Assembly (NCBI RefSeq): GCF_002102255.1
Contig: NZ_LQPH01000158.1
Span: forward strand, 1 to 64,000
Length of the DNA: 64,000 nt
DNA from: Mycobacterium nebraskense
GTDB taxonomy: Bacteria > Actinomycetota > Actinomycetes > Mycobacteriales > Mycobacteriaceae
Reading direction: 5' to 3'
Shown here piece by piece: positions 34,572-43,750 of the stretch (the stretch's first letter is position 1; every line of letters begins with the position of its first letter). Position numbers and translations under genes: made by a program. A model generated the notes under the pieces. That model was given only the letters and a program-made list of their open reading frames with translations, made no database searches and had not been told where the DNA came from.

Positions 34572-36583
34572 TGACGATGTTCGACACCGTATTAGTGGCC
34601 AACCGCGGCGAGATCGCGGTCCGGGTGATGCGGACCCTGCGCCGACTGGGTATCCGGTCGGTCGCGGTGTACAGCGACCCCGACGCCAACGCCCGTCATG
34701 TCCTGGAGGCCGACACGGCCGTTCGCCTGGGCCCCGCCGCGGCGCGCGAGAGCTACCTCGACATCGGCAAGGTGCTCGATGCGGCGGCGCGCACCGAAGC
34801 CCAGGCGATCCATCCGGGCTACGGGTTCCTCTCCGAGAACTCCGAATTCGCCGCCGCCTGCGAGCGTGCCGGGGTGGTGTTCCTGGGGCCGCCGGCCCGA
34901 GCAATCCAGGTGATGGGCGACAAGATCACCGCCAAGAACGCGGTCGCCGCCTTCGACGTGCCGGTGGTGCCCGGTGTGGCCAAGCCGGGACTGAGCGACG
35001 ACGAGCTGATCGCGGCCGCCGAAGACGTCGGATATCCGGTGTTGATCAAACCGTCGGCGGGTGGCGGCGGCAAGGGCATGCGCCTGGTGGATGACCCGAG
35101 CCGGTTGCGCGACGCCCTGCTGGGTGCCCGACGGGAGGCTGCCTCGTCGTTCGGCGACGACACCCTGTTCCTGGAACGATTCGTGTTGCGCCCCAGGCAC
35201 ATCGAAGTGCAGGTGCTCGCCGACACCCACGGCAGCGTGGTACACCTCGGCGAGCGCGAGTGCAGCCTGCAGCGGCGCCATCAGAAGGTGATCGAGGAGG
35301 CGCCCTCGCCGTTGCTCGACCCGCAGACGCGCGCCCGCATCGGGGCGGCGGCCTGCAACACCGCCCGCAGCGTCGATTACGTCGGCGCGGGCACGGTGGA
35401 GTTCATCGTCTCCGCCGACCGCCCGGACGAGTTCTTCTTCATGGAAATGAACACCCGGCTGCAGGTGGAACATCCGGTGACCGAAGCGATTACCGGCCTG
35501 GACCTGGTGGAGTGGCAGCTACGGGTGGCCGCCGGGGAGAAGCTCGGGTTCGCGCAGGACGACATCGAGCTACACGGCCACGCGATCGAGGCCCGCGTGT
35601 ACGCCGAGGATCCCGCACGCGGATTCCTGCCCACCGGCGGCCGGGTGCTGCAGGTGGCCGAACCCTCCGGCGCCGGCGTGCGGGTCGACTCGTCGCTGCT
35701 GCCCGGCACCCTGGTCGGCAGCGATTACGACCCGATGCTGAGCAAGGTGATCGCCTACGGGGAGGACCGCGACGAGGCGTTGGCGAAACTCGATGGGGCG
35801 CTGGCGCAGACCGCGGTCCTGGGTGTGCAGACCAACATCGAATTTCTCCGCTTCCTGCTGGCCGACGAGCGAGTGCAAGCAGGTGACCTCGACACGGCGC
35901 TGCTGGACGAGCGGGTGGCGGACTTCGCGCCGCTGCCGGCGCCCGACGACGTGCTCGCCGCCGGCGGCCTCTACCGCCAGTGGGCCCTGGACCGTCGTGC
36001 CGGGGGCAACCCGTGGGCAGTGCCGACCGGGTGGCGGGTCGGGGGTGCGCCGGCGCCCGTGCGCACCGAGATGCAGACCCCGCTGCGCCGCGACACCGTG
36101 TCGGTTTGGGGACCACCGGATGACGCCCGGGTGCAGGTGGGCGACGGTGAGATCCGTTCCGCGAGCGTGCAAGTCGACGGCGACCGCATGGACGTGACGC
36201 TGGAGGGGGTGCGCCGCGAATACCGATGGGCGGAGGCCGACCGTCACCTGTGGATCGCCGACGAGCGGGGAGCCTGGCACCTGCGCGAGGCCGAGGAGCA
36301 CAAGATCCACCGCGCGGCCGGTGCGCAGCAGGCCGAAATCCTCAGCCCCATGCCCGGCAGCGTGATCGACGTCCAGGCCGCCTCCGGCGCCGAGGTCGCC
36401 GCGGGCGACGTGGTGGTGGTCGTGGAGGCAATGAAGATGGAACACTCGCTCTCCGCTCCGGTTTCGGGACGAGTTGAGCTCTTGGTGTCCGTCGGCGATC
36501 AGGTCACCGTTGACCAGGTGCTGGCCCGACTGGTTCCCGAAGAGCCTGAAGCAGCAGCCGATTCGAGTAAGGACGAAACATGA
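34571..36583 (+). CDS. accA1: 3-methylcrotonyl-CoA carboxylase, biotin carboxylase/BCCP subunit
   Basis: 670 aa. N-terminal biotin carboxylase with FDTVLVANRGEIAVRV, the ATP-grasp loop KPSAGGGGKGMRLV, and EMNTRLQVEHPVTE. A middle domain (about 450-590) joins the C-terminal biotinyl domain, whose VEAMKMEHS motif places the biotinylated lysine at K622. Partner of AccD1. ATG 34571 overlaps the accD1 stop; ATG 34577 gives the exact MFDTVLV start known elsewhere and is equally likely. The stop overlaps fadE19 (ATGA). Confidence 0.95.
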   Translation: MTMFDTVLVANRGEIAVRVMRTLRRLGIRSVAVYSDPDANARHVLEADTAVRLGPAAARESYLDIGKVLDAAARTEAQAIHPGYGFLSENSEFAAACERAGVVFLGPPARAIQVMGDKITAKNAVAAFDVPVVPGVAKPGLSDDELIAAAEDVGYPVLIKPSAGGGGKGMRLVDDPSRLRDALLGARREAASSFGDDTLFLERFVLRPRHIEVQVLADTHGSVVHLGERECSLQRRHQKVIEEAPSPLLDPQTRARIGAAACNTARSVDYVGAGTVEFIVSADRPDEFFFMEMNTRLQVEHPVTEAITGLDLVEWQLRVAAGEKLGFAQDDIELHGHAIEARVYAEDPARGFLPTGGRVLQVAEPSGAGVRVDSSLLPGTLVGSDYDPMLSKVIAYGEDRDEALAKLDGALAQTAVLGVQTNIEFLRFLLADERVQAGDLDTALLDERVADFAPLPAPDDVLAAGGLYRQWALDRRAGGNPWAVPTGWRVGGAPAPVRTEMQTPLRRDTVSVWGPPDDARVQVGDGEIRSASVQVDGDRMDVTLEGVRREYRWAEADRHLWIADERGAWHLREAEEHKIHRAAGAQQAEILSPMPGSVIDVQAASGAEVAAGDVVVVVEAMKMEHSLSAPVSGRVELLVSVGDQVTVDQVLARLVPEEPEAAADSSKDET

Positions 36584-37746
36584 CGACATCCATTACCGCG
36601 GGAACGCTACCCAAGGAATACGAGGATCTTCGCGACACGGTGGCCGAGTTCTCGCGCACGGTGGTCGCGCCGGTATCGGCCAAGCACGATGAAGAGCACA
36701 GCTTCCCGTACGAAGTCGTCGCCAAGATGGGCGAGATGGGGTTGTTCGGCCTGCCGTTCCCGGAGGAGTACGGCGGCATGGGCGGTGACTACTTCGCGCT
36801 GTCGCTGGCGCTCGAGGAACTCGGCAAGGTCGACCAGTCGGTGGCGATCACGCTGGAGGCCGGCGTCAGCCTCGGCGCAATGCCGATCTACCGCTTCGGC
36901 TCCGAGGAACAGAAGACCAAGTGGCTGCCCGACCTGACGGCCGGCCGGGCCCTGGCCGGCTTCGGGCTGACCGAGCCGGGCGCAGGCTCCGACGCGGGCG
37001 CCACCCGGACCACCGCGCGGCTCGATGACGGCGAGTGGGTGATCAACGGCAGCAAGCAATTCATCACCAACTCCGGCACCGACATCACGAAACTGGTCAC
37101 CGTCACCGCGGTCACCGGCACTATCGCCGACGGGAAGAAGGAGATCTCGACGATCATCGTGCCCAACGGCACACCGGGATTCACCGTCGAACCGGTCTAC
37201 AGCAAGGTCGGCTGGAACGCCTCGGACACCCACCCGTTGAGCTTCGCCGACGCCCGCGTCCCGGAGGAGAACCTGCTGGGCCCCCGCGGCACTGGCTATG
37301 CGAACTTCTTGTCCATCCTGGACGAGGGCCGCATCGCGATCGCCGCGCTGGCGACCGGCGCCGCGCAGGGCTGCGTCGACGAGAGCGTCAAGTACGCCAA
37401 GGAACGCCAGTCCTTCGGTCAGCCGATTGGCTCCTACCAGGCGATCAGTTTCAAGATCGCGCGGATGGAAGCACGCGCGCATGTCGCCCGCACGGCATAC
37501 TACGACGCGGCCGCAAAGATGTTGGCCGGCAAGCCATTCAAGACGGAGGCAGCCATCGCGAAGATGATCGCGTCAGAAGCAGCCATGGACAACGCGCGCG
37601 ACGCCACCCAAATCCATGGCGGGTACGGTTTCATGAACGAGTACCCGGTGGCGCGTCATTACCGCGACAGCAAGATCCTCGAGATCGGTGAGGGGACCAC
37701 CGAGGTGCAATTGATGCTCATCGCGCGATCGCTGGGGCTGTCGTGA
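36580..37746 (+). CDS. fadE19: Acyl-CoA dehydrogenase, isovaleryl/branched-chain type
   Basis: 388 aa. FAD-dependent alpha,beta-desaturation, expected here on isovaleryl-CoA or 2-methylbutyryl-CoA. ACAD signatures: LTEPGAGSDAGATRTTA, GRIAIAALATGAAQG, and QIHGGYGFMNEYPVARHYRDSKILEIGEGTTEVQ at the C-terminus. It sits between the carboxylase and hydratase genes, matching reaction order. Start overlaps accA1 by ATGA; stop overlaps the MaoC gene by GTGA. Confidence 0.94.
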   Translation: MTTSITAGTLPKEYEDLRDTVAEFSRTVVAPVSAKHDEEHSFPYEVVAKMGEMGLFGLPFPEEYGGMGGDYFALSLALEELGKVDQSVAITLEAGVSLGAMPIYRFGSEEQKTKWLPDLTAGRALAGFGLTEPGAGSDAGATRTTARLDDGEWVINGSKQFITNSGTDITKLVTVTAVTGTIADGKKEISTIIVPNGTPGFTVEPVYSKVGWNASDTHPLSFADARVPEENLLGPRGTGYANFLSILDEGRIAIAALATGAAQGCVDESVKYAKERQSFGQPIGSYQAISFKIARMEARAHVARTAYYDAAAKMLAGKPFKTEAAIAKMIASEAAMDNARDATQIHGGYGFMNEYPVARHYRDSKILEIGEGTTEVQLMLIARSLGLS

Positions 37747-38240
37747 CCGAAGCCAAGTCAATCATCCAGCGGGGCCTGTGGTTCGAGGAGTTCGAGATCG
37801 GCACGACGTACCTGCACCGGCCGGGCCGCACCATCACCGAGGCGGACAACGTCTTGTTCACCACGCTGACGATGAACACCCAGTCGTTGCACCTGGATGC
37901 GGCGTGGGCCGCCGAGCAGCCGGGCTTTCGGGGCGAGCGGTTGGTGAACTCGATGTTCACCCTGTCCACGCTGGTCGGGCTGTCGGTCTCGCAGCTGACT
38001 CTGGGCACCATCGTCGCCAACCTGGGCTTTTCCGAGGTGTCGTTCCCCAAGCCGGTCTTCCACGGCGACACCCTGTACGCCGAGACCGTGTGCACCGCCA
38101 AGCGGGAGTCCAAAAGCCGGCCCGGCGAAGGGATCGTCACCCTCGAGCACACCGGGCGCAACCAGCACGGCGATGTCGTCGCGCGCGCGGTGCGGACCAC
38201 GCTGGTCCAGAAGCGGCCAAACGGGGAGGAGTCCCAGTGA
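37743..38240 (+). CDS. MaoC-family hydratase (Rv2499c homologue)
   Basis: 165 aa, single hot-dog fold of the MaoC type. GLWFEEFEIGTTYLHRPGRTITEADNVLFTTLTMN carries the conserved hydratase-like opening. In this operon the expected reaction is hydration of 3-methylglutaconyl-CoA to 3-hydroxy-3-methylglutaryl-CoA; that substrate is inferred from neighbours. GTG start overlaps the fadE19 stop, and its stop overlaps the citE GTG. Confidence 0.9.
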   Translation: MTEAKSIIQRGLWFEEFEIGTTYLHRPGRTITEADNVLFTTLTMNTQSLHLDAAWAAEQPGFRGERLVNSMFTLSTLVGLSVSQLTLGTIVANLGFSEVSFPKPVFHGDTLYAETVCTAKRESKSRPGEGIVTLEHTGRNQHGDVVARAVRTTLVQKRPNGEESQ

Positions 38241-39055
38241 ACCTGCAAGCCGCCGGTCCAGGCTGGCTGTTCTGCCCGGCAGACCGCCCCGAGCGGTTCG
38301 CGAAGGCCGCCGCCGCGGCCGACGTGGTGATCCTCGACCTCGAGGACGGCGTGGCCGAGGCGGACAAGGCCGCCGCCCGCAAGGCGCTGCGGGAGACCCC
38401 GCTGGATCCCGAGCGCACCGTAGTGCGCGTCAACGCGGCCGGCACCGAGGAGCACGGCCGCGACCTGGACGCCCTGGCCGAGACTCCTTACACGACGGTG
38501 ATGCTCTCGAAGACCGAATCGGCCGCGCAAGTGTCCGCGCTGGCGCCGCGCGACGTCATCGCGCTGATCGAGACGCCCCGCGGTGCGGTCTTCACCACCG
38601 AGATCGCCGCCGCCGAGGGAACCGTCGCAATGATGTGGGGCGCCGAGGACCTGGTCGCCGCCCTTGGCGGCAGCTCCAGCCGCCTGGCCGACGGCACCTA
38701 CCGCGACGTTGCCCGCCATGTGCGGTCGACGGTCCTGCTGGCGGCGTCCACCTTCGGCCGGATCGCGCTCGATGCGGTGCATTTGGACATCCGCGACCTC
38801 GAAGGCTTGCGGGCGGAAGCCCATGACGCCGTCGCGGTGGGCTTCCACGGGACCGTTTGCATTCACCCGACCCAACTCCCGGTCGTGCGCGACGCCTATC
38901 GCCCCAGCGAGGACAAACTCGACTGGGCGCGAAGGGTATTGGAGGCGGCGCGCACCGAGCGCGGCGTTTTCGCGTTCGAGGGACAAATGGTGGACTCGCC
39001 GGTGCTCAAGCATGCGGAGATGCTGGTGCGCAGGGCGGGGCAGTCCGCCGGATGA
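38237..39055 (+). CDS. citE: CitE-like beta-hydroxyacyl-CoA lyase (Rv2498c homologue)
   Basis: 272 aa, HpcH/HpaI-CitE TIM barrel. Motifs: CPADRPERFAKAA, VVILDLEDGVAEADKAAAR (metal-binding D and E), IALIETPRGAVFTTEIAA, MWGAEDLVAALGG. The M. tuberculosis enzyme was reported to act both in itaconate dissimilation and in leucine breakdown, which fits this operon. The stand-alone gene lacks citrate lyase partners. GTG start overlaps the MaoC stop. A 209-bp gap follows before bkdA, so a second promoter is possible. Confidence 0.93.
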   Translation: MNLQAAGPGWLFCPADRPERFAKAAAAADVVILDLEDGVAEADKAAARKALRETPLDPERTVVRVNAAGTEEHGRDLDALAETPYTTVMLSKTESAAQVSALAPRDVIALIETPRGAVFTTEIAAAEGTVAMMWGAEDLVAALGGSSSRLADGTYRDVARHVRSTVLLAASTFGRIALDAVHLDIRDLEGLRAEAHDAVAVGFHGTVCIHPTQLPVVRDAYRPSEDKLDWARRVLEAARTERGVFAFEGQMVDSPVLKHAEMLVRRAGQSAG

Positions 39056-39263
39056 CCGTCTAACCCCGCCCCCGAACGGCGTTGCTGGTGGGCGCGACAC
39101 GTTCGCGATCACCGCGCTCTCTTCTCGTTTGAGCGCATAATGGTTAGTACGCCAGTGTCGCGGCGAGCGGAGCCTTTCGTGTAGCTGGCGATCGACTTCG
39201 GCTCGCGTAGGTCCCGGCTGAGCTTTCGCTGTGACCCCTGCGGCACCGAAGTAGGGAGACGGT

Positions 39264-40364
39264 ATGGCGAAGGTGGCTCAACTGCCGATGACCGTCGACC
39301 TCGAGCCGGTGCAACTCGTCGCCGCGGATGGCACACCGACGTCCGAACTTCGCTATGGCCGCGACCTTCCCGCGGAGACACTGTGCTGGCTCTACGAAAT
39401 GATGGTGGTCACCCGCGAGCTGGACACCGAGTTCATCAACCTGAAGCGCCAGGGAGAGTTGGCGTTGTTCGCGTCCTGCCGCGGTCAGGAAGCCGCCCAG
39501 GTGGGCGCGGCGGCCTGTTTGCGCAAGACGGACTGGCTGTTTCCCCAATACCGGGAGCTCGGTGCGTATCTGGTACGCGGCATCCCGCCCGGGCACGTCG
39601 GTGCGGTGTGGCGCGGAACCTGGCATGGCGGACTGGAATTCACCAAGAAATGCTGCGCCCCGACCTCGATTCCGATCGGCACCCAGACCCTGCATGCCGT
39701 CGGCGCGGCGATGGCCGCGCAACGTCTGGGCGAGGATTCGGTGACGGTGGCCTTCCTCGGCGACGGCGCCACCAGCGTGGGGGACGTGCACGAGGCGTTG
39801 AACTTCGCGGCCGTGTTCACCACGCCATGCGTGTTCTTCGTGCAGAACAATCAGTGGGCGATCTCGGTGCCGATCCACAAACAGACCGCGGCACCGTCCA
39901 TCGCGCACAAGGCAATCGGCTACGGCATGCCGGGGATCCGGGTGGACGGCAACGATGTGCTGGCCTGCTATGCGGTGATGGCCGAGGCTGCCGCCCGCGC
40001 CCGGGCGGGCGATGGCCCGACCCTGATCGAGGCGGTCACCTACCGACTCGGCCCGCACACCACCTCCGATGATCCCAGCCGCTACCGGACCCAGGAGGAG
40101 GTGGACCGCTGGGCGGCGCTCGACCCGATCCCGCGCTACCGCACCTACCTTCAGGGGCAGGGCTTGTGGTCGGACCGATTGGAGGACCGGGTCGCTGCCC
40201 GCTCGAAGCGCATGCGCGCCGAACTGCGCGACGCGGTGTTCGATGCACCCGATTTCGACATCGACGAGGTGTTCACCACGGTGTACGCCGAGATGACGCC
40301 CGGGTTGCAGGCGCAGCGCGAAGCGCTGCGAGCCGAACTCGACCGAAGCGATTGGGAGGCGTGA
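39264..40364 (+). CDS. bkdA: Branched-chain keto acid dehydrogenase E1 alpha
   Basis: 366 aa. Thiamine-diphosphate decarboxylase component. The TPP motif runs from GDGATSVGDVHEALNFAAVF to VQNNQWAIS (about 168-208), and YRLGPHTTSDDPSRYR is the phosphorylation-loop-like region. M. tuberculosis homologue Rv2497c. Start ATG follows GGGAGAC. The 209 bp upstream show no GTTA-N8-TAAC palindrome, only a GTTAGT half-like site near 39142, so coupling to BkaR may be through read-through. Confidence 0.94.
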   Translation: MAKVAQLPMTVDLEPVQLVAADGTPTSELRYGRDLPAETLCWLYEMMVVTRELDTEFINLKRQGELALFASCRGQEAAQVGAAACLRKTDWLFPQYRELGAYLVRGIPPGHVGAVWRGTWHGGLEFTKKCCAPTSIPIGTQTLHAVGAAMAAQRLGEDSVTVAFLGDGATSVGDVHEALNFAAVFTTPCVFFVQNNQWAISVPIHKQTAAPSIAHKAIGYGMPGIRVDGNDVLACYAVMAEAAARARAGDGPTLIEAVTYRLGPHTTSDDPSRYRTQEEVDRWAALDPIPRYRTYLQGQGLWSDRLEDRVAARSKRMRAELRDAVFDAPDFDIDEVFTTVYAEMTPGLQAQREALRAELDRSDWEA

Positions 40365-41420
40365 ATGACTCAGCTCGCCGATCGTCCGGCCAGTCCCGAT
40401 GAAACTCTCACCGCCGCAGCGGAGAACGTCGCGCTCGGCGCTCAGGCGCTGACCATGGTTCAGGCGCTCAACCGTGCCCTGCACGACGCGATGGCCACCG
40501 ATGAACGGGTGCTGGTCTTCGGCGAGGACGTCTCGGTCGAGGGAGGGGTGTTTCGGGTAACCGAAGGGCTGGCCGAAACGTTCGGCGAGAAACGCTGTTT
40601 CGACACGCCGCTGGCGGAATCCGCCATCATCGGCATCGCAGTGGGGCTGGCCTTACGCGGCTTCGTGCCGGTGCCGGAGATTCAGTTCGACGGGTTTTCC
40701 TACCCGGCCTTCGATCAGGTGGTCAGCCATCTGGCGAAGTACCGAACCCGCACCCGCGGCGAGATCAACATGCCGGTGACGGTACGGATCCCGTCCTTCG
40801 GCGGAATCGGTGCGGCCGAACACCATTCGGACTCCACCGAATCGTATTGGGCGCATACCGCCGGCCTGAAGGTGGTGGTCCCATCCAGCCCGGCCGACGC
40901 ATATTGGCTCCTTCGCCACGCGATCGCCTGCCCGGACCCGGTGATGTACCTCGAGCCAAAGCGGCGCTATCAGGTCCGCGGTGCGGTCGACACGGAGCGG
41001 CCCGAACCGCCGATCGGGCGGGCGATGGTGCGACGGCCCGGCTCCGATGTAACCGTCGTGACCTACGGGAGCTTGGTCAGCACCGCGGTCGCCGCCGCGG
41101 AAGAGGCGCAGCGACAACGCGGTTGGAGCCTGGAGGTCATCGACCTGCGGTCACTGGTTCCGTTGGACTTCGACACCGTGGCGGCGTCGATTCATCGGAC
41201 CGGACGTTGCGTGGTGATGCACGAGGGGCCTCGCAGCCTGGGATATGGCGCCGGTTTGGCCGCCCGGATTCAAGAGGAAATGTTCTACGAGCTGGAGGCG
41301 CCGGTGTTGCGCGCCTGCGGGTTTGACACCCCGTACCCGCCGGCTCGGCTGGAGCGACTGTGGCTACCGGGCCCTGACCGGCTGCTGGACTGCGTCGAGC
41401 GTGCGTTGGGTCAACCGTGA
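40365..41420 (+). CDS. bkdB: Branched-chain keto acid dehydrogenase E1 beta
   Basis: 351 aa. Transketolase-like beta subunit: MVQALNRALHDAMATDERVLVFGEDVSVEGGVFRVTEGL at the N-terminus, DQVVSHLAKYRTRTRGEINMPVTVRIP in the middle, and the C-terminal MHEGPRSLGYGAGLAARIQEE domain. Forms the E1 heterotetramer with BkdA, whose stop codon directly precedes its ATG. Overlaps bkdC by GTGA. Confidence 0.95.
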   Translation: MTQLADRPASPDETLTAAAENVALGAQALTMVQALNRALHDAMATDERVLVFGEDVSVEGGVFRVTEGLAETFGEKRCFDTPLAESAIIGIAVGLALRGFVPVPEIQFDGFSYPAFDQVVSHLAKYRTRTRGEINMPVTVRIPSFGGIGAAEHHSDSTESYWAHTAGLKVVVPSSPADAYWLLRHAIACPDPVMYLEPKRRYQVRGAVDTERPEPPIGRAMVRRPGSDVTVVTYGSLVSTAVAAAEEAQRQRGWSLEVIDLRSLVPLDFDTVAASIHRTGRCVVMHEGPRSLGYGAGLAARIQEEMFYELEAPVLRACGFDTPYPPARLERLWLPGPDRLLDCVERALGQP

Positions 41421-42580
41421 GCGCCGACGACCGGGTCAAGGCATTCCGGGTTCCCGACCTCGGTGAGGGATTACAGGAAGTGACGGTGACGCACTGGAAC
41501 GTCGTCGCGGGCGACGAAGTCGAGCTCAACCAGGTGTTGTGCTCGGTGGAGACCGCCAAGGCGGAGGTGGAGCTGCCCAGCCCGTATGCGGGGCGGATCG
41601 TCGAAACGCACGGGGGCGAGGGCGATGTGCTCGCGGTGGGGGCGGTGCTGGTCCGTATCGACACGGCGCCGGTGAACGGCGACATCCCCGCGGACGCCGG
41701 GGAGATCCCCACGCTGGTCGGCTATGGCGCGGACGCCGGCATCGACGCCAGCCGACGGACCAGCCGCCCGCGCGCCGCGCCTCCAACGCGCAAATTGGCC
41801 AAGGAGCTAATGGTTGACCTGCCCTCGCTGCAGCACGACCCTGACAGCATCATCACCCGCGCGGACGTGCTGGCGGCGGCCGGCCAAAACGGCGCCGACG
41901 TCCGGCCGGTACGCGGCGTGCAGGCCCGAATGGCCGAGAAGATGACGTTGTCGCACAGAGAGATCCCGGCCGCCAAAGTCAGCGTCACGGTTGACTGCAC
42001 CGAATTGATGCGGCTCTCGGACCTGGCGTCGACGGATCAGAAGATCACGCCGTTTGTCCTCACAATGCGGCTGCTGGTGATTGCGCTACGCCACAACGAG
42101 ATCCTCAACTCGACATGGGTTGACTCGTCCGATGGCCCGCGGGTTCGCGTCGAGCATCGACTGCATCTGGGATTCGGGGTGGCCACCGCCCGGGGACTGC
42201 TGGTCCCGGTGATCACCGACGCGCACACTAAGACAACGCGCGAACTGGCAAGTCGGGCAGCCGAATTGATCACCGGCGCGCGGGAAGGCACGCTCACGCC
42301 GGGGGAGTTGCGCGGCTCTACATTTACGGTGTCGAACTTCGGGGCGCTGGGCGCCGACGACGGCGTGCCGGTGATCAACCATCCCGAAGCGGCAATCCTG
42401 GGGATGGGCGCAATCAAACCGCGCCCGATGGCGGTCGGTGATCAGGTCGTGGTGCGCCCGACGATGACGCTGACCTGCGTGTTCGACCACCGAGTCGCCG
42501 ACGGCGCCCAGGCGGCCCAGTTCATCACCGAGCTGAGGGACCTGATCGAGTCACCCATGACCGCGTTGCTCGACCTGTAA
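41417..42580 (+). CDS. bkdC: Branched-chain keto acid dehydrogenase E2 (dihydrolipoyl acyltransferase)
   Basis: 387 aa, one lipoyl domain. ETAKAEVELPSPYAG places the lipoyl lysine at K48. The peripheral subunit-binding domain is RAAPPTRKLAKELMVDLPSL (about 115-150), and the catalytic domain ends with FDHRVADG, H358. Moves the acyl group to CoA (isovaleryl-, isobutyryl-, 2-methylbutyryl-CoA). E3 is not encoded here and must come from elsewhere (lpd). It ends 4 bp before the convergent small secreted protein gene. Confidence 0.95.
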   Translation: MSADDRVKAFRVPDLGEGLQEVTVTHWNVVAGDEVELNQVLCSVETAKAEVELPSPYAGRIVETHGGEGDVLAVGAVLVRIDTAPVNGDIPADAGEIPTLVGYGADAGIDASRRTSRPRAAPPTRKLAKELMVDLPSLQHDPDSIITRADVLAAAGQNGADVRPVRGVQARMAEKMTLSHREIPAAKVSVTVDCTELMRLSDLASTDQKITPFVLTMRLLVIALRHNEILNSTWVDSSDGPRVRVEHRLHLGFGVATARGLLVPVITDAHTKTTRELASRAAELITGAREGTLTPGELRGSTFTVSNFGALGADDGVPVINHPEAAILGMGAIKPRPMAVGDQVVVRPTMTLTCVFDHRVADGAQAAQFITELRDLIESPMTALLDL

Positions 42581-42584
42581 GAGC

Positions 42585-42875
42585 TCAGGGGTGCGGCGGT
42601 ACGGGGCACCAAAACAGGCCGCAGTTGAAATTGGGCTGGTGAAAAGGCGGTGGGGGCGGGTACGGCGGCGGGTTGTCGGTGTCCCAGCACTGATTCCAAT
42701 ACTTGTTCTCACCCCATGCCGGGTTCCACGGCTGGTTCGGGCACCAATACACCTGCGGCGCAAGGCCCGGCTGGGCGTGGGCGGTGCCCGCAATCAGTGC
42801 GGCTCCGGCCGCCGCGACCCCGGTGGACAATAGGACCCCGGCGGCGATTCGGGTGAAGATGTGGGTGATGTGCAC
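42585..42875 (-). CDS. Small secreted protein, P/W/C-rich
   Basis: 96 aa. A Sec signal spans about 1-34 (RIAAGVLLSTGVAAAGAALIAGTAHA). The mature part has four cysteines and many Trp and Pro residues (YWCPNQPWNPAW, YPPPPPFHQPNF), a layout found in several small exported mycobacterial proteins of unknown function. GTG 42875 follows AAAGGA. It resembles the protein at 14675-14968 in size and signal and shares the 14-nt upstream element, suggesting co-regulation. Confidence 0.75.
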   Translation of the reverse strand: MHITHIFTRIAAGVLLSTGVAAAGAALIAGTAHAQPGLAPQVYWCPNQPWNPAWGENKYWNQCWDTDNPPPYPPPPPFHQPNFNCGLFWCPVPPHP

Positions 42876-42944
42876 GCTGCATGTCCTTTGCTCATGCGCC
42901 AGGCTGGATGGCGTCTTCGCCGCAAGCGCACCGCGGTGGCTGCG

Positions 42945-42958
42945 CTACCGATCCCAAC
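42945..42958 (-). promoter_or_regulatory. Conserved 14-nt element upstream of second small secreted protein gene
   Basis: GTTGGGATCGGTAG on the minus strand, identical to the element at 15045-15058 and 70-83 nt before the start codon. It lies in the 105-bp gap after echA14. Confidence 0.45.
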
Positions 42959-42979
42959 CCGCTCACACCACGCTCGGCG

Positions 42980-43750
42980 CTACCGGCGTTGCGCCGCGGC
43001 CAGTCGCTGGGCGAATTCCGGCGACTGGATGGAGTAGGCCTGCGGCCCAAGCTCTGTGCGCATGGCGAAGACGTGTTGCTCGTGATCCAGCGATCCCGGG
43101 GTGACGGTGGCGCGCATGGTGGCCTTCGTCGCCAGCACGACCTCGCGCGGGGCACCCGCGGGCCCCGCGGCCAGCTCCAGCGCCGCGGCGACCGGATCGT
43201 CGGCGACCGAAAGCGCCAAGCCGTGGTGCACGGCGGCTTCGGCGTCGAAACGCATGCCGAAGAGCAGAGCCGCGCGGGCGACCTGGGGGCCCACCGCCCG
43301 CTGCAGCATCCACGTCGCACCACCGCCGGGATGCAGGCCCAGCTTCTGGAATCGGGCGTCGAACAACGCCGCCGGTCCGGCGATGCGCACGTCGGCGGTC
43401 AGTGCGAGATTCAGACCCGCGCCGACCGCCGCGCCGTTGACCGCGGCGATGGTGGGCAGCCGGCAACTGCCGACGGCCATGAAGCCGTCGTAGAGCTGCT
43501 GCAGACCCGTCTCGGCTTTGTCCCCGCCCGCGGCGCCGAGCGCGCTGAGGTCCGCGCCGGCGCAGAAGGCCTTGCCGGCACCGGTGACGACCACGGCGTG
43601 CACGTCGGGATCGGCCTCGGCTCGCTCGACGGCAGCGCGCAGGCGCGCCGACATCTCGGCGGTCACCGCGTTGCGTCGGTCGGGGTCGTTGACGGTGATC
43701 AGCGCGACGCGATTGTCGACGGTGAACAACACGAGTTCGGATTGGGCCAT
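42980..43750 (-). CDS. echA14: Enoyl-CoA hydratase/isomerase family protein
   Basis: 256 aa, crotonase fold. Motifs: VALITVNDPDRRNAVTAEM, VTGAGKAFCAGADLSAL (oxyanion hole), PTIAAVNGAAVGAGLNLALTADVRIA, and FDARFQKLGLHPGGGATWML. The catalytic-type position holds LHPGGG, usual for this subgroup. Matches M. tuberculosis EchA14 (Rv2486) in length and text as I recall it. ATG 43750 follows GGAGG; a longer open frame upstream is excluded. It points away from the bkd operon's direction. Confidence 0.93.
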   Translation of the reverse strand: MAQSELVLFTVDNRVALITVNDPDRRNAVTAEMSARLRAAVERAEADPDVHAVVVTGAGKAFCAGADLSALGAAGGDKAETGLQQLYDGFMAVGSCRLPTIAAVNGAAVGAGLNLALTADVRIAGPAALFDARFQKLGLHPGGGATWMLQRAVGPQVARAALLFGMRFDAEAAVHHGLALSVADDPVAAALELAAGPAGAPREVVLATKATMRATVTPGSLDHEQHVFAMRTELGPQAYSIQSPEFAQRLAAAQRR

